Assembly (NCBI RefSeq): GCF_004362245.1
Contig: NZ_SNWM01000003.1
Location: 496,001 to 560,000, forward strand
DNA from: Pedobacter duraquae
GTDB taxonomy: Bacteria; Bacteroidota; Bacteroidia; Sphingobacteriales; Sphingobacteriaceae
Reading direction: 5' to 3'
Length of the DNA: 64,000 nt
Shown here: piece by piece, positions 51,583-61,389 of the stretch
How positions within the stretch are numbered: the stretch's first letter is position 1
Layout: each line of letters starts with the position of its first letter
Notes under the pieces: model-generated
Seen by the model: the letters and a program-made list of their open reading frames with translations, nothing else
Database searches by the model: none
What the model was told of the DNA's origin: nothing
Translations under genes and position numbers: made by a program

Positions 51583-52161
51583 ATGAAAACAATCGCAATT
51601 AGCGGTTCTCCAAGAGAGAACGTAGGGAAACGCGATGCTAAAGAGCTTCGCTATGAAGGCAAAGTTCCTGCGGTATTGTACGGTGGAACTGAGCAAAAAC
51701 ACTTTTCTGTTGTTTCAACAGACTTAAAAGAAGCTATCTACACTCCAGAAGCAAACTTCTTAGAAATTACTATTGATGGCGTTAAAACTAAAGCCATCAT
51801 CAAAGAATTACAATTTCACCCGTTAACAGACCTATTGTTACACGTAGATTTTATACAGTTATTTGACGAGAAAGAAATCCTTATGGAGATCCCAGTTAAA
51901 TTAACCGGAACTTCTCCAGGTGTTAAAATGGGTGGTAAACTGGTTCAAAAATTACGTAAACTTCGTGTTAAAGCATTACCTGCAAACATGCCACAAACTG
52001 TGGAAGTAAGCATTGCTAAATTAGAAGTTGGTAACTTGTTCCGTGTACGTGACCTTGATAAAGGTAATTATCTTGTAACAAACACTCCAGAAGATACTAT
52101 CGTTTCTGTTGGTATGTCAAGAGCATTGAAACAAGCAGAGAACGAAGCAGGTAAAAAATAA
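51583..52161 (+). CDS. rplY: 50S ribosomal protein L25, Ctc form
   Basis: The 192-residue protein is the longer L25/Ctc form, with an N-terminal L25 domain (SGSPRENVGKRDAKELRYEG, VPAVLYGG) that binds 5S rRNA and a C-terminal beta domain (VKLTGTSPGVKMGGKL, LRKLRVKALPANMPQ). The long form is typical of Bacteroidetes. It sits between prs and pth, the usual neighbourhood. The leader contains a small CCTGC-GCAG-GCAGG hairpin (about 51542-51555), whose role is unclear. A strong terminator follows. Confidence 0.94.
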   Translation: MKTIAISGSPRENVGKRDAKELRYEGKVPAVLYGGTEQKHFSVVSTDLKEAIYTPEANFLEITIDGVKTKAIIKELQFHPLTDLLLHVDFIQLFDEKEILMEIPVKLTGTSPGVKMGGKLVQKLRKLRVKALPANMPQTVEVSIAKLEVGNLFRVRDLDKGNYLVTNTPEDTIVSVGMSRALKQAENEAGKK

Positions 52162-52182
52162 GCCTCAGCATCTCAAAATTTT

Positions 52183-52215
52183 AAAAGGCTGTTTCGAAAG
52201 AAGCAGCCTTTTTTT
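52183..52215 (+). terminator. Terminator after the L25 gene
   Basis: AAAAGGCTGTTTC pairs with GAAGCAGCCTTTT (one wobble) around a GAAA tetraloop, followed by more T. It lies 21 bp after the stop codon and ends before the pth promoter box. Confidence 0.9.
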
Positions 52216-52225
52216 ATTTAAATCC

Positions 52226-52233
52226 TATATTTG
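52226..52233 (+). promoter_or_regulatory. Promoter -7 element of pth, near the ATG
   Basis: TATATTTG matches TAnnTTTG and ends 6 nt before the ATG at 52240. The 5' leader would be close to zero. Confidence 0.4.
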
Positions 52234-52239
52234 TTGTTC

Positions 52240-52800
52240 ATGAAATATTTAATCGTAGGCCTGGGAAATATCGGCCCTGAATATGCACATACCAGACATA
52301 ACATTGGTTTTGATGTGGCCGACCAGCTTGTCAAAGAATTGGATGGAAGCTTTGAGATCAAACGCCTGGCTTACCATGCGGAAGTATCTTTTAAGGGAAA
52401 AAAACTACATGTGATCAAGCCAACAACTTTCATGAACCTCAGCGGCAAGGCTGTAAACTACTGGATGCAGCAATACCAGATTCCTCTGGAGCAAATCATT
52501 GTGGTTGTTGATGACCTGGCGTTACCGTTAGGTAAATTAAGACTTAAATTGCAGGGAAGCAGTGCGGGACACAATGGGCTGAAAAGTATTGAAGGACTTT
52601 GCGGCGGACAGGGCTACCCAAGACTCCGTTTTGGAATCAGCGATAATTTCGGAAAAGGTCAGCAGGCCGACTATGTATTGTCGCGCTTTGACAAGGATGA
52701 ACTACCGGAACTACCGGCTCTGATCGATAAAAGTGTGGCCATGATTAAAAGCTTTGTGACTATTGGTCCAGCTCAAACCATGACCCTGTTCAACTCATAG
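52240..52800 (+). CDS. pth: Peptidyl-tRNA hydrolase
   Basis: Pth releases peptides from peptidyl-tRNAs dropped by stalled ribosomes. The 186 residues show LIVGLGNIGPEYAHTRHNIGF with the catalytic His, IKPTTFMNLSGKAVNYWMQ, VVVDDLALPLGKLRLKLQGS and SAGHNGLKSIEG. ATG 52240 is chosen over the in-frame TTG at 52231, because MKYLIVGLGN is the family start and a promoter box overlaps the TTG. The 3' end overlaps the convergent kinase gene by 6 bp. Confidence 0.96.
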   Translation: MKYLIVGLGNIGPEYAHTRHNIGFDVADQLVKELDGSFEIKRLAYHAEVSFKGKKLHVIKPTTFMNLSGKAVNYWMQQYQIPLEQIIVVVDDLALPLGKLRLKLQGSSAGHNGLKSIEGLCGGQGYPRLRFGISDNFGKGQQADYVLSRFDKDELPELPALIDKSVAMIKSFVTIGPAQTMTLFNS

Positions 52801-54396
52801 TGTCACTGTAGCATCGAGGTAATGCATGATTTTTTCGTGCAATACACGTTGCTCAAAAGGCTTGCTCACCACATCATTGGCACCGGCGGCAATGGCAACC
52901 TGCTTATCTGTCTCCATGGCAGCAGCAGAGAATGTGATAATAGGAATAAGTTCTTTGCCCGGTACATAACCATTCCTGATCAGTTTAATAGCATCCAGCC
53001 CGTTCATTACTGGCATAAACGTGTCCATCAATACGATCTGATAATCGTTTTCCTTTAAAAGGTCTAGAGCTTCCTGTCCGTTGTCAGCAACATCCACATC
53101 AATATTCCAATCTTTAAGAATTTTAATGATCAGGAATTTGTTGATCGCATTGTCTTCGGCAACAAGAATCCTAACACCTTCAAATGCGGTAAGCGCACCA
53201 TCATTTTTTTGTACAACACGTTTTTGATCACTCTGTATCGTTTCGTACCAGTTTGTAAAGGCAAAAGTACTTCCTTTAAATTCTTCACTCTCTACTTCCA
53301 GAATTCCACCCTTTAACTTAGATAGGTTTTTAACGATTGAAAGCCCAAGTCCCGTACCACCAAATTTGATGGTCGTAGATTCATCAGCCTGCTCAAACGT
53401 TTCAAAAATCTTGTCAATATTGTCTTTGGCAATGCCAATTCCCGTATCAATCACAGAGAATTTAAGCTGCAGATTGTTACCCTTTCTGTCCAGAATCTCT
53501 ACACGCAATGTCACGCTACCCTCAGTAGTGAACTTAATAGCATTGGCGATCAGGTTCATCAGAATCTGATTTAACCGCAGAGAGTCTGCATTGATCAGTT
53601 CAGGAAGTTCTGGATCCATTTCGATGATCAGATCAAGGTCTTTCTCGCGTGCGCGGATGCGCAGTAAATTAACCACATCTCTACAGGTCTTGATCAGGTC
53701 TGTAGGGCCGCGGTTAATCTTGAATTTACCCGCTTCAATTTTAGATAAGTCCAGAATGTCATTAATTACACCGAGCAGCGAGTTTGAAGATATTTCAAGT
53801 AAGCTGATCATCTCAGCCTGCTCAGTAGTTAATATTGTTTTTTCTAACAGTTGCGTGATACCAATGATACCATTAATAGGCGTACGGATTTCATGGCTCA
53901 TATTGGCCAGGAAATTTTCCTTGATTCTCTTACCCTGTTCAGCTTCTTCTTTTGCCTTAATCAATTCTTTCTGATGATCTAGCAACTCCTGGTTTTTCTT
54001 TTTTAGTTCGCGCTGACCACGTACAAACTGGATAAAAGAATCGACCTTGGCCGAAGTAACATATGGATTTAATGGCTTATATAGATAATCGACAGCTCCC
54101 GTATTCAAACCTTTCACGGCATATTTTGTGTCAGTAGAAATAGCTGTTACAAAAATGATCAGGATATCTTTAGTTCTCGGGTTGCTTTTCAATATTTCGA
54201 CCAACTCAAAACCATCCATTTCTGGCATTTGAACATCCACAAGTGCGATGGAAATATCCATCTCCCATGCAATACGCAAAGCTTCGTTGGGTAATGTTGT
54301 CGTAACAATGTTCACATCATCCCTAAAAAGCAGGGCTTCAAGCGCAATAATGTTTTCTGGTCTGTCATCAACAATTAATATGTTAATTTTTTCCAT
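52795..54396 (-). CDS. Hybrid histidine kinase: REC - HisKA - HATPase - REC
   Basis: This 533-residue soluble protein has no membrane segment. The first receiver domain (about 5-120) has phosphoacceptor Asp54 in LVDVQMPEMDG. A coiled-coil linker leads to HisKA with His168 in MSHEIRTPINGI. The HATPase has LNQILMNLIANAIKFT, DTGIGIAKDNI and GGTGLGLSIV. The last receiver domain has Asp458 in VLMDTFMPVMNG. It is the last gene of a three-gene operon with CheR and a larger hybrid kinase, so it may receive phosphate from that kinase through its N-terminal receiver. No DNA-binding output domain is present. Confidence 0.93.
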   Translation of the reverse strand: MEKINILIVDDRPENIIALEALLFRDDVNIVTTTLPNEALRIAWEMDISIALVDVQMPEMDGFELVEILKSNPRTKDILIIFVTAISTDTKYAVKGLNTGAVDYLYKPLNPYVTSAKVDSFIQFVRGQRELKKKNQELLDHQKELIKAKEEAEQGKRIKENFLANMSHEIRTPINGIIGITQLLEKTILTTEQAEMISLLEISSNSLLGVINDILDLSKIEAGKFKINRGPTDLIKTCRDVVNLLRIRAREKDLDLIIEMDPELPELINADSLRLNQILMNLIANAIKFTTEGSVTLRVEILDRKGNNLQLKFSVIDTGIGIAKDNIDKIFETFEQADESTTIKFGGTGLGLSIVKNLSKLKGGILEVESEEFKGSTFAFTNWYETIQSDQKRVVQKNDGALTAFEGVRILVAEDNAINKFLIIKILKDWNIDVDVADNGQEALDLLKENDYQIVLMDTFMPVMNGLDAIKLIRNGYVPGKELIPIITFSAAAMETDKQVAIAAGANDVVSKPFEQRVLHEKIMHYLDATVTL

Positions 54397-54427
54397 GATC
54401 GGGTAAGAGCGGATTAAGTATGTAGCT

Positions 54428-55264
54428 TTATTTTATTTTTTGATAAATATTGTTCTTCTTGTCAACCACTTTGAAACGGTCTGTTTCTGAGCTTCTTAGT
54501 GTTTCTTTAGAACCCAAACATAGGAACCCAAAGTTAGCTAAACTTTCGTAAAATAAGTCAATGACTTTTTTTTGTAACTCTTCGTTAAAATATATAAGGA
54601 CATTCCGACAAGAAATTAACTGAAATTCATTGAATACAGTGTCTGACGCAAGGTTATGTACGGAAAAAAGGATATTCTTTTTCAAAGAGTGACTAATCGA
54701 TGCAGCATCATATTTTGCCGTGTAGTAGTCAGACAAGCTATGCAATGCACCGGTTTTTGAATAATTCTCTGCGTACAGCTTCATTTTCTGAAGGTCGTAA
54801 ATTCCATTTTTTGCATATTCTAAAACATCACTATTGATGTCCGTGCCGTACAAAAAGCACCTGTCGTATAAATTCTCCTCTGCCATTAAAATAGCAAAGG
54901 AATACAGTTCTTCCCCAGTTGAACAACCAGCATTCCATATTTTGATTCTTTGGTAAGACTTTAAATAAGGTAATACATTGTCTTTAACAGACCTGTAAAA
55001 CTGAGGGTCTCTAAACATTTCGGTCACATTCACCGTGACTTCAATTAAAAATGATTCGAAATATTCTGAATCGTTTGTCAGCAACGTACGTAAATCGAAT
55101 AATGTCAGATGTTGAAGCTGCATAATTCTTGTAATTCTCCTTTTTAATGAAGCAGGGGTATACGATCCGAAATCGAAACCATGAATATTTCGAATCAGGC
55201 CAATCAATTCCGTCATTTCCTCGAAAGTGATCGTATAGAGGTCTAAAATTGCTTTTTGTGGCAT
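54428..55264 (-). CDS. CheR-type protein-glutamate methyltransferase
   Basis: This 278-residue SAM-dependent methyltransferase is of the CheR family. The N-terminal helical domain reads LRNIHGFDFG-like sequence near 22-35 and RRITRIMQLQHLTLFDLR. The SAM domain has VNVTEMFRDPQFY, IWNAGCSTGEELYSFAI and the C-terminal FQLISCRNVLIYFNEELQKK. Classical CheR methylates chemoreceptor Glu residues. No chemoreceptor, CheW or CheB is encoded nearby; the gene is 2 bp from the big hybrid kinase. In this setting the target may be the kinase's coiled coil, but that is inference. Confidence 0.92.
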   Translation of the reverse strand: MPQKAILDLYTITFEEMTELIGLIRNIHGFDFGSYTPASLKRRITRIMQLQHLTLFDLRTLLTNDSEYFESFLIEVTVNVTEMFRDPQFYRSVKDNVLPYLKSYQRIKIWNAGCSTGEELYSFAILMAEENLYDRCFLYGTDINSDVLEYAKNGIYDLQKMKLYAENYSKTGALHSLSDYYTAKYDAASISHSLKKNILFSVHNLASDTVFNEFQLISCRNVLIYFNEELQKKVIDLFYESLANFGFLCLGSKETLRSSETDRFKVVDKKNNIYQKIK

Positions 55265-55265
55265 A

Positions 55266-58200
55266 TTAACTTAACCAAACCCGCATCATCGATAATAATT
55301 TATCAATATCCACTGGCTTAGAGATATAATCATTTGCTCCCGCTTCAATACACTTCTCTCTGTCGTTCTTCATTGCCTTCGCGGTAAGGGCAATGATCGG
55401 TATTTTACCAAATTGTTTATTGGTTCTGATCACGCGCATCGCCTCATAACCATCCATCTCAGGCATCATGATATCCATCAGGACCAGGTCAATCGCATGA
55501 TTGTCTTCCAGTCTGTCTATCGCCTCCCTGCCATTGTTGGCAATAACGATTTGCATATCGTAGGCTTGTAAAGCAGTAGATAAAGCGAAAATATTTCGCA
55601 TGTCATCATCAGCAACCAAAATAACCTTGTCCTTTAAGGCTTTTTCGATAGTGGATACGCTTTTAGCAGCAGGATTCACGCCATTTTGATTAACCGGGAT
55701 GTCTTTTTGCTTCAACTTATTCATAAAGAGGCTGACTTCATCGATAAGTCTGTCGTTAGACTTATTCGATTTCAATACCATCGCCTCTGTATATTTCATA
55801 ATGTGCGCCATTCTACTTTGATCCAATTCCATTGCTGTATTGATCACTACCGGAATATGGGCAAGGCGTGGCTGCAATTTGATCTTATCGAGCAAATCAA
55901 ATCCGGAAATGTCCGGTAAGTTAAGGTCGAGGATGATACAGTCGAAAATCTGGTCCTCGAGAATTTTCAACGCTTCTGCACCGTTAAATGCCTGTTTAAC
56001 CTCTATTCCCTGTCCGCTGAGCTGTTGCTTAACCAAATCACTCTGCATTTCCTGATCTTCAATAATCAATACAGTTTTGAAATTATAGGTCGGATATGTA
56101 GCGCTAAATAGACCAAAAGCCCGGTCTAACTGTTCTTTCTCTACGGGTTTCTTTAGGAAGCCTATCGCACCTTCTTGTTCGGCCTTATCGATTTTTTCAT
56201 CTCCCGCCGACATCATATGTACCGGAATATGCTTGGTAGCAGGATCTGCCTTCAAAGCTTTTAAGATTGACCAACCATCCATCACCGGTAACATGATATC
56301 CAATACAATAGCATCGGGCATCTGTTCTCTTGCCATCGCAAGTCCTGTATCACCACTATGCGCCAGGATAGGCATGAAACCCTTCTCAATCGCATAATCC
56401 TTTAGTACATCGGCAAAAACAAGGTCGTCCTCAATGATCAGCAATTTTTGCTTTACATTTTTTAGTTCTGGGTTTAGGAGTACTTCTGTCGGTCTTGTAG
56501 CAGACTGACCTGACGATACATTTACTGGTGCAGCAATTTCTTCATTTTCCAGAGGTAATTCACCTGTAAATTCCGTCGGAATTAAAAGCGTAAACGTGCT
56601 CCCTTCACCAGCTGTACTGCTCACATTAATCTCTCCACCTAACAAGTGCGCCAGCTCTTTACTGATGGAAAGCCCAAGACCCGTGCCTCCATATTTTCTG
56701 CTGGTAGAACCATCAGCCTGCTGGAACGCTTCGAAGATCAGTTTTTGTTTATCCTCGGGAATACCTATGCCAGAATCTTTAACAGCAATGGAGAATACCT
56801 CACCAGCGTAGGTTTTCAATTGATCGGAATGGAAAACAGATCGGTCTTTAACCATTTTTAAATCCAATAAGATATTACCCTGTTCAGGAGTAAATTTAAA
56901 TGCATTGGACAACAGGTTTTTAACAATCTGTTCTACACGTGCCAGATCTGTTGTAACCTGTTCTGGTAGTTCATGATCTACAGAGACATTGAAATTGATC
57001 TTTTTGCTTTTGGCAAGCTCCGAGAACAGGGATTCCATATTCTTCTGTATCTCAGCAGGCCTAACATTTTCAATCGACAGATCGATTTTGCCAGACTCGA
57101 TTTTAGACAAATCAAGGATATCATTGATCAACGTTAGCAGGTCGGAGCCAGCATTGTGTATTACCCCCGCGTATTTAATCTGGTCGGCTGTTAAATTCTC
57201 AGGCTTGTTTTCTTTAAGGATCCTGGCGAGGATTAGAATACTGTTCAACGGTGTTCGTAGCTCATGACTCATATTTGCCAGGAACTCTGATTTGTATTTG
57301 CTCGATATTTCCAGTTCCTCGGCCTTCATGCGCATAGCATCCCTTGCTTGGTTAACCGAGAAGTTCCGCTCCTCAAGTTGTTGCGCCTTTTCTTCCAACT
57401 CGGCATTTGTTTGTCGCAGTTCTTCCTGCTGCACACGCAATTCCTCCTCAGATGCCTGAAGCTGGTCTGACTTAAACATCAGCTCCTCATTGGTTGTGCG
57501 CAGTTCTTCCTGCTGACTTTCCAGTTCTTCTGCCTGCTGCTGCGTTTGTTCAAATAGTTCTCTTAGTTGAACACGTGCCTTCGCACTGTTAATAGCAACA
57601 CCAATGTTTTCTGTGATGTTTTCTATAAAGGTCAGCGTAACTGTATCCGGCGTTTCCATTAATCCGAGTTCCAATAAAGCAATGGTCTCCGATTCAAAAA
57701 TAATAGGGGCAAGGTATACCGCTTTCGGTAACATATCCCCAAGCCCGGAGTTTATCTTAACATAGTCGGCCGGGAGGCTACTGATCAGCTTACTCTTTTT
57801 CTCTAACGCAGCCTGACCAACAAGGCCTTCGCCAAATTGATATTGTTTCGGTTTAAGCACGTTAAACGTAAATGCATAACCTCCGGAAAGAACTAATGTA
57901 TTCCGTTTTGAAGCTAAGAAAATGGCGCCTATAGGGGCATCAATGTAATTGCAAACCTGGGTAATAATGTTTGTTGTAAGTTCATCAACTTCCTGTTCAC
58001 CGCGCATAGCTTGGTTAACGAGCGTGGCACCAGATAACAGCCAGTTTTTTTCTTCATTTTCAGCCGAGAGCAGTGCCAGATTTTCATTAGTTTTTCTGAT
58101 TTGTTCTTCGGTTTCTTTCTGCTGATCAAATGTGGTTTTGATATAGGAAAATAGAAATAGAATAAGACAAAAAATGATGATTGCACTAACCAGTACCACC

Positions 58201-58754
58201 CATTTAGCCTGCGTGGAACTTTTAGCAGTAGCCTCTGTACGGATTTTAAGTAGGGTTACTTCTGCTGCAACAATCCGCTTGCTGATCTCCAGCATCATAT
58301 CCTTGTAATACTTTCCTTTATCTGTCAATAGTGCTTGCATGGCGGCCGCCTGTCCGCGACTGGCATTTGCCTGTAAAATCAAGGTCATGTCAGCCAGCTT
58401 CGCATTGGCAAACAATTCCAGTGAATCAAAACGCTGCACTTGCGCCGGGTTGTCAGCAACTAAAATCTTCAGCTCCTTAATGCTGGGAATAAGTTTTCCT
58501 ACATTTTGTGTATAAGGGTCAAGGTATTTAGGACGTTGGGTAAGAATGTAGCCACGTAAACCAGTCTCTGAATTAAGCAAGGTGAGCTCCAAACGCTCGG
58601 TTCTATTGATAACTTCATAAGTGTGTGTCTGCCATTTGGCATCAACAGCAACCGATTTGACGCTAAAAAACGATGTTACGGCAGAGATTAATACAAAGGT
58701 GAGCGATACTGCAAAACCCGTAAGCACTTGCTGTTTAAAAGACAGTTTAAACAT
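55266..58754 (-). CDS. Large hybrid histidine kinase: CHASE3 - GAF - HisKA - HATPase - three REC
   Basis: The 1162-residue sensor starts with a membrane helix (LTGFAVSLTFVLISAVTSFF), then a CHASE3 domain (ERLELTLLNSETGLRGYILT) outside the membrane and a second helix (WVVLVSAIIIFCLILFLFSY). A GAF domain covers about 235-400. A long Gln/Glu-rich coiled coil (about 405-475) leads to HisKA, His497 in MSHELRTPLN. HATPase motifs are DSGIGIPEDK and GGTGLGLSIS. Three receiver domains follow with Asp819, Asp943 and Asp1094. ATG 58754 is preferred, because MFKLSFKQQV precedes the first helix directly. It heads an operon with CheR and a second hybrid kinase. Confidence 0.93.
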   Translation of the reverse strand: MFKLSFKQQVLTGFAVSLTFVLISAVTSFFSVKSVAVDAKWQTHTYEVINRTERLELTLLNSETGLRGYILTQRPKYLDPYTQNVGKLIPSIKELKILVADNPAQVQRFDSLELFANAKLADMTLILQANASRGQAAAMQALLTDKGKYYKDMMLEISKRIVAAEVTLLKIRTEATAKSSTQAKWVVLVSAIIIFCLILFLFSYIKTTFDQQKETEEQIRKTNENLALLSAENEEKNWLLSGATLVNQAMRGEQEVDELTTNIITQVCNYIDAPIGAIFLASKRNTLVLSGGYAFTFNVLKPKQYQFGEGLVGQAALEKKSKLISSLPADYVKINSGLGDMLPKAVYLAPIIFESETIALLELGLMETPDTVTLTFIENITENIGVAINSAKARVQLRELFEQTQQQAEELESQQEELRTTNEELMFKSDQLQASEEELRVQQEELRQTNAELEEKAQQLEERNFSVNQARDAMRMKAEELEISSKYKSEFLANMSHELRTPLNSILILARILKENKPENLTADQIKYAGVIHNAGSDLLTLINDILDLSKIESGKIDLSIENVRPAEIQKNMESLFSELAKSKKINFNVSVDHELPEQVTTDLARVEQIVKNLLSNAFKFTPEQGNILLDLKMVKDRSVFHSDQLKTYAGEVFSIAVKDSGIGIPEDKQKLIFEAFQQADGSTSRKYGGTGLGLSISKELAHLLGGEINVSSTAGEGSTFTLLIPTEFTGELPLENEEIAAPVNVSSGQSATRPTEVLLNPELKNVKQKLLIIEDDLVFADVLKDYAIEKGFMPILAHSGDTGLAMAREQMPDAIVLDIMLPVMDGWSILKALKADPATKHIPVHMMSAGDEKIDKAEQEGAIGFLKKPVEKEQLDRAFGLFSATYPTYNFKTVLIIEDQEMQSDLVKQQLSGQGIEVKQAFNGAEALKILEDQIFDCIILDLNLPDISGFDLLDKIKLQPRLAHIPVVINTAMELDQSRMAHIMKYTEAMVLKSNKSNDRLIDEVSLFMNKLKQKDIPVNQNGVNPAAKSVSTIEKALKDKVILVADDDMRNIFALSTALQAYDMQIVIANNGREAIDRLEDNHAIDLVLMDIMMPEMDGYEAMRVIRTNKQFGKIPIIALTAKAMKNDREKCIEAGANDYISKPVDIDKLLSMMRVWLS

Positions 58755-58919
58755 AGAAATTGACACTAAGTAAAAGTTTATACAATAATAGCCATTATAT
58801 ATAGCACTACAGAGATTTAACACTAATTAACGGACGAGGGAAAAATATTTTCCTAAACTTGCAACTATAACATTAGGTCTGCGTCTGATGTATAATACTT
58901 AAACTTTAACCAAATATTG

Positions 58920-61364
58920 ATGAAGAAACTTTTACTGATTTTTGTGATTACCCTATGTTGCAAGATCAACTTACAAGCGCAAACGCCTGTAGCTGCTACA
59001 GCTACACTTAAAGGTCTGGTTGTTGACTCTGTTTCGAAAAAACCACAAGACTATATTACAGCAGTACTTAAAAAGGAAAACATCGGAATAAAAACCGCGC
59101 TCACCGAACCAAACGGTACGTTTACGATGAGCAAGGTTGCTGTTGGTAAATACGATCTGGTTATTGTGGCAATGGGCTTTAAAGCCAAAACAATTCCTAT
59201 CGACGTTAAAGAAAATATTGTGTATGACCTCGGTAAGCTAATCATCAGTGCCCAGGATAACAACCTGAATGAAGTTAACATCACAGCTGCAAAACCTGTT
59301 ATTAAGCAGGAGATAGACAGGATTTCCTACGATATGCAGGCGGATCCCGAAAGTAAGGTAAGTACTGTTTTAGATATGATGCGTAAGATCCCCTTACTTT
59401 CTGTAGATGCCGACGATAAGATTCAGTTAAAAGGATCCGGTAATTATAAGATTCTGATCAATGGAAAACCATCATCCCTGGTTGCTAGAAACCCTTCAGA
59501 TGTGTTTAAAAGCATGCCCGCTGCAAACATCGAGAAAATTGAAGTGATCACAACGCCACCTGCAAAGTATGATAGTGAAGGGCTTGCCGGTATCATCAAC
59601 ATTATTACCAAGAAAAATATTGATGCCGGGTACAATGGAAGTATCAACCTGAGAGAGTCATTTCCTACCGGTGGCCCGGGAGGCTCAGGCTCCATCACTG
59701 TGAAGCAGGGAAAATTTGGTATTTCTGCCTATGGCGGATTAAGTATTTATAAAAGTCCATTAACCCCTACTGGATATATCCGGACAACTACCGGGGCTGT
59801 GCCAACAAGCCTGCTTCAGAATGGAGAAAATAAGTATGATGGTAAATTTAGCTACGGTAGTGCTGAACTGAGTTATGAAATTGATACGCTTAACCTGATT
59901 ACCGGAGAATTTTCCCTGAACAGAAGTAAGGATAATAATTTTGGCGAACAGAATTCCAGCTTGATGCAGGGTGGGATACCAGCGCAGGGATATCGCTTAA
60001 TTAATAGCGGTGATCAGCTTTGGAAAGGAATAGATCTGAGCGTAAACTATCAACTTGGGTTTCATAGCCACAAGGACCGCCTGTTGACTTTTTCTTATAA
60101 AATGAGTAACTCAACAGAAAATTCGTTCTCAAATCAGGATATCCAGAATCGGTTAAATTATGACCCTACTACTTTTCCAAACTTCAACCAATACAATCAA
60201 GGGAAAAGCATGGAGCAAACTATACAGGCAGATTATGTTCATCCTTTAACGAAAAAGTTAAACCTGGAAGGTGGACTAAAAGCGATATTAAGGGATAATA
60301 GCAGCGATTTCGAATTTAATAATCAGAATAGTGCTGGTCAGTATATTGTTGATCCTCTGCGTTCTAATAACTACGATAATCATCAAAATGTATATGGGCT
60401 TTATAACTCGTATCAATACAACCTAACGAACTGGGGTTTTAAAGCAGGGGTGAGGGCAGAACTAACAACCATCAATGCTGACTTTGTGTCGCAGGCCACA
60501 AATCTGGATAAAGACTTTATCAATATCATTCCTACTGTTTCGGTAAACCGGAAATTTAAAGATATGAGCAGCCTTAATTTTGGCTATACACAACGGATCG
60601 AACGCCCCGGTATCTGGCAATTGAATCCTTTTGTTGATAGATCTAATCCAAATTTCGAATCTACAGGAAATCCTGATCTGAAACCTGTGCTTAGCAATAG
60701 CTTCGAGATGAACTATAGTCGCTTTAAAAAAGGTTCTATTAATCTTGGTTTAAGTTATGCGTTTGCAAACAATACCGTTCAAAATGTGAGCGTCTATAAC
60801 GAGGCAACTAAAATTACCCGTTCGTATTTTGTAAATACCGGAAAAGATAAGAAACTAGGTGCCAACATAAATATTAACTATCCGTTTACATCTACACTAA
60901 ACCTTACGCTTGGTGGTAACATGAACTATGTTTGGTTGCAAGGAATTGTGAATGGCGTTGAAGTAAAGAACGATGGACTTAGAGGGTATGTGTACGGCTA
61001 CCTGAGCTATAAACTGGAGAAAGGCTGGCGCTTTGGCGGAAACTTCTCTTATAACAGCGCCTGGATTTCATTACAGGGTAAATCGAGATCGAATTTCTAT
61101 ACAGGATTCTCGGGATCGAAAGACCTGATTAAAGATAAGCTGACACTTTCCGGAAGTGTAAATAATCCGTTCAATAAACTCAGAACCTGGGAGAATACAA
61201 CAACGGGTGATAACTTTACACAAAGATCTTATGGACAGAATTACTGGAGACGGTTTAGCACCAGTCTGAGCTGGAAATTTGGCAAGCTGACTGATGGTGT
61301 TAAGAAAAATCAGCGTGGCATCAGTAATGACGATGTCAAAGGTGGAGGCGGAGGTAAAGGATAA
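58920..61364 (+). CDS. Outer-membrane beta-barrel protein, TonB-dependent receptor-like
   Basis: This 814-residue protein has a signal peptide (KLLLIFVITLCCKINLQAQ), a carboxypeptidase-regulatory-like domain (about 25-105: LKGLVVDSVSKKPQDYITAV) and a plug-like region (STVLDMMRKIPLLSVDADDK, ILINGKPSSL). The plug has the VITTPPAKYDSEGLAGIINI signature of the outer membrane beta-barrel family 3. The remainder is a barrel ending in a Gly-rich tail (GGGGGKG), unlike the usual aromatic end. No SusD partner is encoded next to it, so it is not a SusC. Substrate is unknown; metals, siderophores or peptides are possible. Confidence 0.9.
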   Translation: MKKLLLIFVITLCCKINLQAQTPVAATATLKGLVVDSVSKKPQDYITAVLKKENIGIKTALTEPNGTFTMSKVAVGKYDLVIVAMGFKAKTIPIDVKENIVYDLGKLIISAQDNNLNEVNITAAKPVIKQEIDRISYDMQADPESKVSTVLDMMRKIPLLSVDADDKIQLKGSGNYKILINGKPSSLVARNPSDVFKSMPAANIEKIEVITTPPAKYDSEGLAGIINIITKKNIDAGYNGSINLRESFPTGGPGGSGSITVKQGKFGISAYGGLSIYKSPLTPTGYIRTTTGAVPTSLLQNGENKYDGKFSYGSAELSYEIDTLNLITGEFSLNRSKDNNFGEQNSSLMQGGIPAQGYRLINSGDQLWKGIDLSVNYQLGFHSHKDRLLTFSYKMSNSTENSFSNQDIQNRLNYDPTTFPNFNQYNQGKSMEQTIQADYVHPLTKKLNLEGGLKAILRDNSSDFEFNNQNSAGQYIVDPLRSNNYDNHQNVYGLYNSYQYNLTNWGFKAGVRAELTTINADFVSQATNLDKDFINIIPTVSVNRKFKDMSSLNFGYTQRIERPGIWQLNPFVDRSNPNFESTGNPDLKPVLSNSFEMNYSRFKKGSINLGLSYAFANNTVQNVSVYNEATKITRSYFVNTGKDKKLGANININYPFTSTLNLTLGGNMNYVWLQGIVNGVEVKNDGLRGYVYGYLSYKLEKGWRFGGNFSYNSAWISLQGKSRSNFYTGFSGSKDLIKDKLTLSGSVNNPFNKLRTWENTTTGDNFTQRSYGQNYWRRFSTSLSWKFGKLTDGVKKNQRGISNDDVKGGGGGKG

Positions 61365-61389
61365 CATTATTTTCCTTTAATTTGCAAAC

